Below are positions 60,142-64,000 of a stretch of DNA of 64,000 nucleotides, one piece after another; within the stretch, counting starts at the first letter, position 1; every line of letters starts with the position of its first letter. Origin of the DNA: JBEKTW01 sp049515655 (lineage in GTDB: Bacteria; Bacteroidota; Ignavibacteria; UBA10030; SZUA-254); contig JBEKTW010000001.1 of the NCBI GenBank assembly GCA_049515655.1, positions 186,001-250,000 of the forward strand. Reading direction: 5' to 3'. The notes beneath the pieces were generated by a model. The model was not told the origin of the DNA, searched no databases, and worked only from the letters and a program-made list of their open reading frames with translations. A program made the translations under genes and the position numbers.

Positions 60142-61110
60142 ATGAAGCGGCGAATATCATATTACACATTTTCTCCCGGGGACATGCGCTTCCAGGAGAT
60201 ACGATGGTTTCGGCTGAAGCTGACAGCAATTATTTTCTGCTCAGCGATCTGCATCATCATGCTGACCCTTGCGATTAATCATCTCTATTTTGATTTTCTG
60301 GGTCTGGGACATGATAAGATCGCGATGCTCAAACATGAGAACACTGTTCTTCAGGAACGGCTCATGGGACTCAATTCGGAGATGAAAGACCTGCAACAGA
60401 CTCTTGACGACCTCCACCGTGAGGGGAACCGCATGCGTTTGCTGGTTGACTTGCCGTCGATCGATGAACAGACAAGAGAAGGTGGAAGCGGTGGCGCGGT
60501 TGCCACGACAGACCTTCGGTTTACTTCCGATAACGTCTCCTCCTTATTGCAATCGTCCTCGTCATTGGTAGACCGGCTGACGAGCGAGGCAAAACTCCAG
60601 GAACAAAACTATCGGGAAATCCTGCAGAAGTGTGATTTCAACAGGGACTACTTCTCTGCGATACCCGCACTCAAACCCATGGAGGGTTTTTATTCCACCA
60701 AAGGGTTTGGTATGCGGATGCACCCGGTACTTGGAATTTTTAAGACGCACGAAGGACTCGATATCATCAACGACGTCGGAACTCCTGTGTACGCCGCCGG
60801 GAACGGAGTTGTTGAGATGGCCGGGCAGAGCGGCGGTGGCTACGGATTGATGGTTGTTATCAGCCATGGATATGACTACCAGACTTTGTACGCTCACTTG
60901 TCGCGTGTGCTGGTCAAAGAAGGCCAGCGAGTGACGCGTGGCGACCTCATTGCCAAGAGCGGAAAATCAGGCTTGGTGACTGGTCCACATTTGCATTATG
61001 AAGTGTCCTTCAGAGGCGTTCGCCAAAATCCTATGGATTATTTCTTGGATGATGTGAAGGCTCAGGACTATCGGAAAGAAATCGCCGGCCAGACGAAAAA
61101 CGGACATTGA
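60142..61110 (+). CDS. M23-family membrane-anchored metallopeptidase (LytM type)
   Basis: 322 residues: a short cytoplasmic start, one transmembrane helix (about 32-53), a coiled coil (about 60-100; LKHENTVLQERLMGLNSEMKDL), then the LytM domain with zinc ligands in GIFKTHEGLDIINDVG (HxxxD) and the C-terminal PHLHYEVSFRG (HxH). It probably cuts peptidoglycan cross-links or activates amidases during growth and division. Confidence 0.92.
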   Translation: MKRRISYYTFSPGDMRFQEIRWFRLKLTAIIFCSAICIIMLTLAINHLYFDFLGLGHDKIAMLKHENTVLQERLMGLNSEMKDLQQTLDDLHREGNRMRLLVDLPSIDEQTREGGSGGAVATTDLRFTSDNVSSLLQSSSSLVDRLTSEAKLQEQNYREILQKCDFNRDYFSAIPALKPMEGFYSTKGFGMRMHPVLGIFKTHEGLDIINDVGTPVYAAGNGVVEMAGQSGGGYGLMVVISHGYDYQTLYAHLSRVLVKEGQRVTRGDLIAKSGKSGLVTGPHLHYEVSFRGVRQNPMDYFLDDVKAQDYRKEIAGQTKNGH

Positions 61111-61211
61111 TGTTGGGCCGAAATTCTCTGTTGTCAAAATTGAACTTCCTTCTTTTGTTAGTTGTTTGCTTATTTAGATAACTGATTTGAAAGGGGCAAC
61201 CAACAAACACT

Positions 61212-61436
61212 ATGATTTGGACAATGGAATTAGCATCATTTCTCGACGATGCTCCATGGCCTGCGACCAGAGATGAATTAGTCGATTATGCTATCCGGAC
61301 CGGGGCGCCGGTCGAGGTACTGGAAAATCTCCAGGAGTTGGAAGATCGGGATGAACCCTTCGAAAGCATAGAAGATATCTGGCCCGACTATCCGACCGAG
61401 TCCGACTACTTCTTTGGCGATGAGAGCGAGTACTGA
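61212..61436 (+). CDS. DUF2795 small acidic protein
   Basis: 74 residues, strongly acidic, with the DUF2795 pattern: ELASFLDDAPWPATRDELVDYAIRTGAPVEVLENLQEL followed by an acidic tail (ESIEDIWPDYPTESDYFFGDES). It probably belongs to the cytoplasm and no function is known. A terminator follows after 70 bases. Confidence 0.85.
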   Translation: MIWTMELASFLDDAPWPATRDELVDYAIRTGAPVEVLENLQELEDRDEPFESIEDIWPDYPTESDYFFGDESEY

Positions 61437-61505
61437 TCGTTACTAATTCATTCACCTTCTGATCGAACGAAGTCGATTTTCACTGCCTGTGAAGTTCAGT
61501 GTGAG

Positions 61506-61537
61506 ACCCATCCCAAATTCTTACGGATGGGTTTTTT
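61506..61537 (+). terminator. Rho-independent terminator after the DUF2795 gene
   Basis: CCCATCC (61507-61513) pairs with GGATGGG (61525-61531), followed by six T. Confidence 0.8.
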
Positions 61538-61557
61538 GTTGCTTGTGAATCATTTCG

Positions 61558-63684
61558 ATGAGCGTGCATACGAATTTTCGATATTCCCCTGTCCTCCCTT
61601 TCCTATGGTTCCTCGTCTTTCTTGAAGTGTTTCCATCAATCGTAATTGCCCAGGAATCGCAGCCGGCGGTCAAGGAACTGTTGGAAATCCACAAAATTGA
61701 GCTCGTCGGTAACCATACGTTCGACGACGGTACGGTCAAAGACGTCATGCAGACGAAGGAAACGCCGGGCGTATTTCCCAAGTTGTTGTTTAAGGTCAGC
61801 GAAAAACTAGGTTCCAAACCGGAGTACTTCGAAGAGGAGAAGTTCGCGGCTGATGCAAAACTCCTGGAGGACTTCTACAGAGACCACGGTTTCTATCACA
61901 CGAAGGTCACTGAAGGGTCTCACATCGATTCCACCGGACACACCATAGATTTGTCGGTCGAGATCGTGGAGAATGTTCGCTCCCTGGTCGACACTGTCGA
62001 CTACCGCGGCCTCGACAGTTTGTCCATGGACCTGTTGGCAGAACTTTTCAAAGAACCGCGTATAGTGCGAGGGATGCCATATGAGGAATCCCGGGCCGTC
62101 GCGGAGATTTCCAGGGTCCTGGATTTTCTCGGGAATCACGGTTACCCGCTGGCGTACTTCGACCGCGAACGCTCGGGGAAATATGAATGGAAACCTACCG
62201 CCGCCTTCCGTCTCACCTTGACGTTCGTCATGGGGAGAAAGTATCAATTCGGCGAGGCGTCCGTCCATGTCGACCCTCCGCGTGAGGATATCACCGACGG
62301 CATCATCCTCCGCCAGCTTGATTTTCAGCCCGGCGAAGTATACAGTCGCGAAAAAAAGATATCCAGTGAGCGAAATCTGAATCGCCTCGACTTGTTTGAA
62401 GCCGTTCGCGTGGACAACCCCCGCCTCTCCGACACATCGCTATCGTCGACGGTCCCCATCGATGTGTTCGTCCGTCCCCGCGCAAGGCATGAGTTGTCTC
62501 CCGAGCTCAGCGTTTCCGACGAAAACAACGCCTTCAATCTCGGCCTCGGCCTTGGGTACACGAACCGGAATTTCTTCGGCGATGCGCGCCATTCCGAGAC
62601 CCACGTTCGCGTCCGGACACAGTCTATTCAGGAATGGAACTTTCATGAAGTGTTCGGCGGTCGCGGATTTCGCGACCCGACCGTAGTGGGCGCGCTGGAA
62701 CTGCAATTTCAAGTCCTCCAGCCGTATCTGTTCTCAAGAAATTTGAGTGGCTCGTGGACGACATCCATCAGCGCGGAAAAGCAGAAACCGTACATCCTGT
62801 CCATTCTCAGGAACAAAATCGGTTTGAGCAACAAGTTCGCGACGTACACGTTTGGCCTAATCGACTGGACACTGGAGCGCGTGAGCCCCGAAATCCTCGG
62901 CGATACATCCGACCAGGCCACTCGGACCGCGTTGAGTCGTGACGAAAACCAGGCCCAGTTCAATTCCATTATCAGTGCCACGCTGCAGCGCGACAAGACC
63001 AATGATATTTTTTCTCCGACTGATGGATTCTTCAACAGCATCACGCTGGGGGAATCCGGCATCCTCCCCAAACTTCTTCCGGGCATCCACACGGGCTTGC
63101 CATTCACGCAATACTATGAAGTAATGTTGCTCGGACGGTGGTATCAGGACCTGACAAGCACACGGTACAACATCCTTGCGATGAAAGCGAAGGTCGGGTA
63201 CCAGGACAAATATGGAGAGAGCAGGGATCTTCCCGTAAACATCCCTCTCAACAGACGATTTTTTGCGGGCGGGAGCGGAAGTGTGCGTGGCTGGAGGGCG
63301 CGTGACCTGGGGGCTATGCCGGATTCGTTATTGCAATTTGGCGGCAATTTCATCCTTGAAACAAACGTGGAAATGCGCATCAACTATTTCCGCGGCTATG
63401 GAAAGCTCGGCTGGGTTCGTCTCGACAATATTTGGGTGGTGTATTTTCTTGATATGGGTAATGTCTGGACCAATGCTACGGACTTTAAACCGAGAGAGAT
63501 TGCGATGGCGGCTGGAGTCGGCTTACGCTATGAGACATTCTTTGGTCCGTTCAGGGTTGATTATGGGTTTCGTGTCTACGACCCCAAAGAAGTTCCGGGA
63601 AAGCAAACTGTTTTCCAAAAAAGGCTTTTCGGCGATGTGCTTGGCAACGGCGTGGTCCAGTTCGGGATTGGACAGGCATTCTAG
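61558..63684 (+). CDS. BamA/TamA-family (Omp85) outer membrane assembly protein
   Basis: 708 residues: a signal peptide (to about 31), two to three POTRA domains (IHKIELVGNHTFDDGTVKDVMQTKE; LLEDFYRDHGFYHTKVTEG; FQPGEVYSREKKISSERNLNRLDLFEAVRV) and an Omp85 barrel with the family motif FFAGGSGSVRGWRARDLG and a C-terminal aromatic residue (GQAF). It inserts beta-barrel proteins or exports proteins through the outer membrane. It is shorter in POTRA content than classical BamA (five), so a TamA/TpsB-like or secondary BamA role is possible. Confidence 0.9.
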   Translation: MSVHTNFRYSPVLPFLWFLVFLEVFPSIVIAQESQPAVKELLEIHKIELVGNHTFDDGTVKDVMQTKETPGVFPKLLFKVSEKLGSKPEYFEEEKFAADAKLLEDFYRDHGFYHTKVTEGSHIDSTGHTIDLSVEIVENVRSLVDTVDYRGLDSLSMDLLAELFKEPRIVRGMPYEESRAVAEISRVLDFLGNHGYPLAYFDRERSGKYEWKPTAAFRLTLTFVMGRKYQFGEASVHVDPPREDITDGIILRQLDFQPGEVYSREKKISSERNLNRLDLFEAVRVDNPRLSDTSLSSTVPIDVFVRPRARHELSPELSVSDENNAFNLGLGLGYTNRNFFGDARHSETHVRVRTQSIQEWNFHEVFGGRGFRDPTVVGALELQFQVLQPYLFSRNLSGSWTTSISAEKQKPYILSILRNKIGLSNKFATYTFGLIDWTLERVSPEILGDTSDQATRTALSRDENQAQFNSIISATLQRDKTNDIFSPTDGFFNSITLGESGILPKLLPGIHTGLPFTQYYEVMLLGRWYQDLTSTRYNILAMKAKVGYQDKYGESRDLPVNIPLNRRFFAGGSGSVRGWRARDLGAMPDSLLQFGGNFILETNVEMRINYFRGYGKLGWVRLDNIWVVYFLDMGNVWTNATDFKPREIAMAAGVGLRYETFFGPFRVDYGFRVYDPKEVPGKQTVFQKRLFGDVLGNGVVQFGIGQAF

Positions 63685-63693
63685 GAGCACGGC

Positions 63694-64000
63694 ATGGCAT
63701 GGAAATCGGTCATAGGTCAGGAACGGGTAAAGGATCTCCTCATTTCTTCCCTTCGTCAAAACCGGCTGGCGCATGCGTATCTCTTCTCAGGTCCCGGCGG
63801 AGTAGGAAAAGACGCCCTTGCGATTGAACTCGCGAAAGTGTTGAACTGTGAAAATGCCGTTTTCGAAGCATGCGATACCTGTTCCAACTGCGTGAAGTTC
63901 CAATCCCTCCAGCACCCGAACATTCACCTTATTTTCTCGCTTCCGGTCGGGAAGAACGAAGTCTCGGGCGACCCGCCGCTGGAGAAACTCACTGACGAAC
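63694..64000 (+). CDS. holB: DNA polymerase III subunit delta' (partial, runs off the right edge)
   Basis: The ATG at 63694 has AGGAG six bases upstream. The 102 visible residues begin MAWKSVIGQERVKDLLISSL and continue HAYLFSGPGGVGKDALAIELAKVLNC, a Walker A region, and a CDTCSNCVKF zinc-finger-like segment. This is the clamp-loader AAA+ module. It starts nine bases after the BamA-type gene stop. Confidence 0.88.
   Translation, partial: MAWKSVIGQERVKDLLISSLRQNRLAHAYLFSGPGGVGKDALAIELAKVLNCENAVFEACDTCSNCVKFQSLQHPNIHLIFSLPVGKNEVSGDPPLEKLTDE

Overview
The window looks like chromosomal sequence from a member of the Bacteroidota / Ignavibacteria-type (FCB) lineage. Three things suggest this. A secreted beta-propeller protein ends in a type IX secretion sorting domain (YPNPFNP...GVYFYRM). 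Several strong promoters pair a TTG-type -35 box with TAnnTTTG, the Bacteroidota housekeeping -10 form. There is also a CarboxypepD-regulatory TonB-dependent receptor. Many genes nevertheless have clear Shine-Dalgarno sites, which fits a deep branch of the group better than classical Bacteroidia. No rRNA, tRNA, CRISPR array, prophage or intact insertion sequence was seen.

Layout. 1-3.1 kb (minus): TetR regulator, TolC-type outer membrane channel, membrane fusion protein and the first codons of the next gene, i.e. an RND efflux operon that runs off the left edge. 3.3-6.5 kb (plus): hpnC-hpnD-hpnE, the bacterial route from farnesyl diphosphate to squalene, with no cyclase beside it. 6.6-12.2 kb: two thioredoxin-fold secreted proteins and the B12-dependent ribonucleotide reductase nrdJ. 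12.6-16.0 kb: acyl-CoA ligase, DedA protein and an RsuA-type pseudouridine synthase. 16.0-20.3 kb is an accessory stretch: a toxin-antitoxin pair bracketed by repeats, a GC-rich ICMT-like methyltransferase, a secreted unknown, a PDZ protein, and several inverted- and tandem-repeat elements. 20.3-29.4 kb: M28 peptidase, UroD-like protein, PfkB kinase plus mtnA, recO, an HtrA/Deg protease, an HNH nuclease and trpS. 29.5-35.5 kb: the T9SS propeller, scpA-scpB-rluB (chromosome segregation and ribosome modification), ackA, and small PspC-type membrane proteins. 35.5-44.5 kb: an M64 peptidase, then a signalling cassette made of a divergent TPR lipoprotein, a possible 53-residue leader protein, a WD40-caspase fusion, a DUF4384 protein and a CHASE2-adenylate cyclase. 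44.6-53.8 kb: lysS, TonB receptor, lipoprotein-like unknown, GT2, S41 protease, DUF3108 protein, a remnant of a gamma-carbonic anhydrase, and an MBL-fold hydrolase. 53.8-64 kb: a candidate structured RNA, then ybeY, smg, topA, xerC-type recombinase, hpf, hprK, M23 peptidase, DUF2795, a BamA-type protein and the start of holB.

The most interesting items are the caspase / DUF4384 / CHASE2-cyclase cassette, the structured RNA with a strong promoter at about 53.8 kb, the repeat-bracketed toxin-antitoxin unit, the 195-bp nested inverted repeat at 19.8-20.0 kb, and an intergenic repeat captured in the N-terminus of hpnE. Functional calls rest on reading translated motifs by eye; no database search was run.
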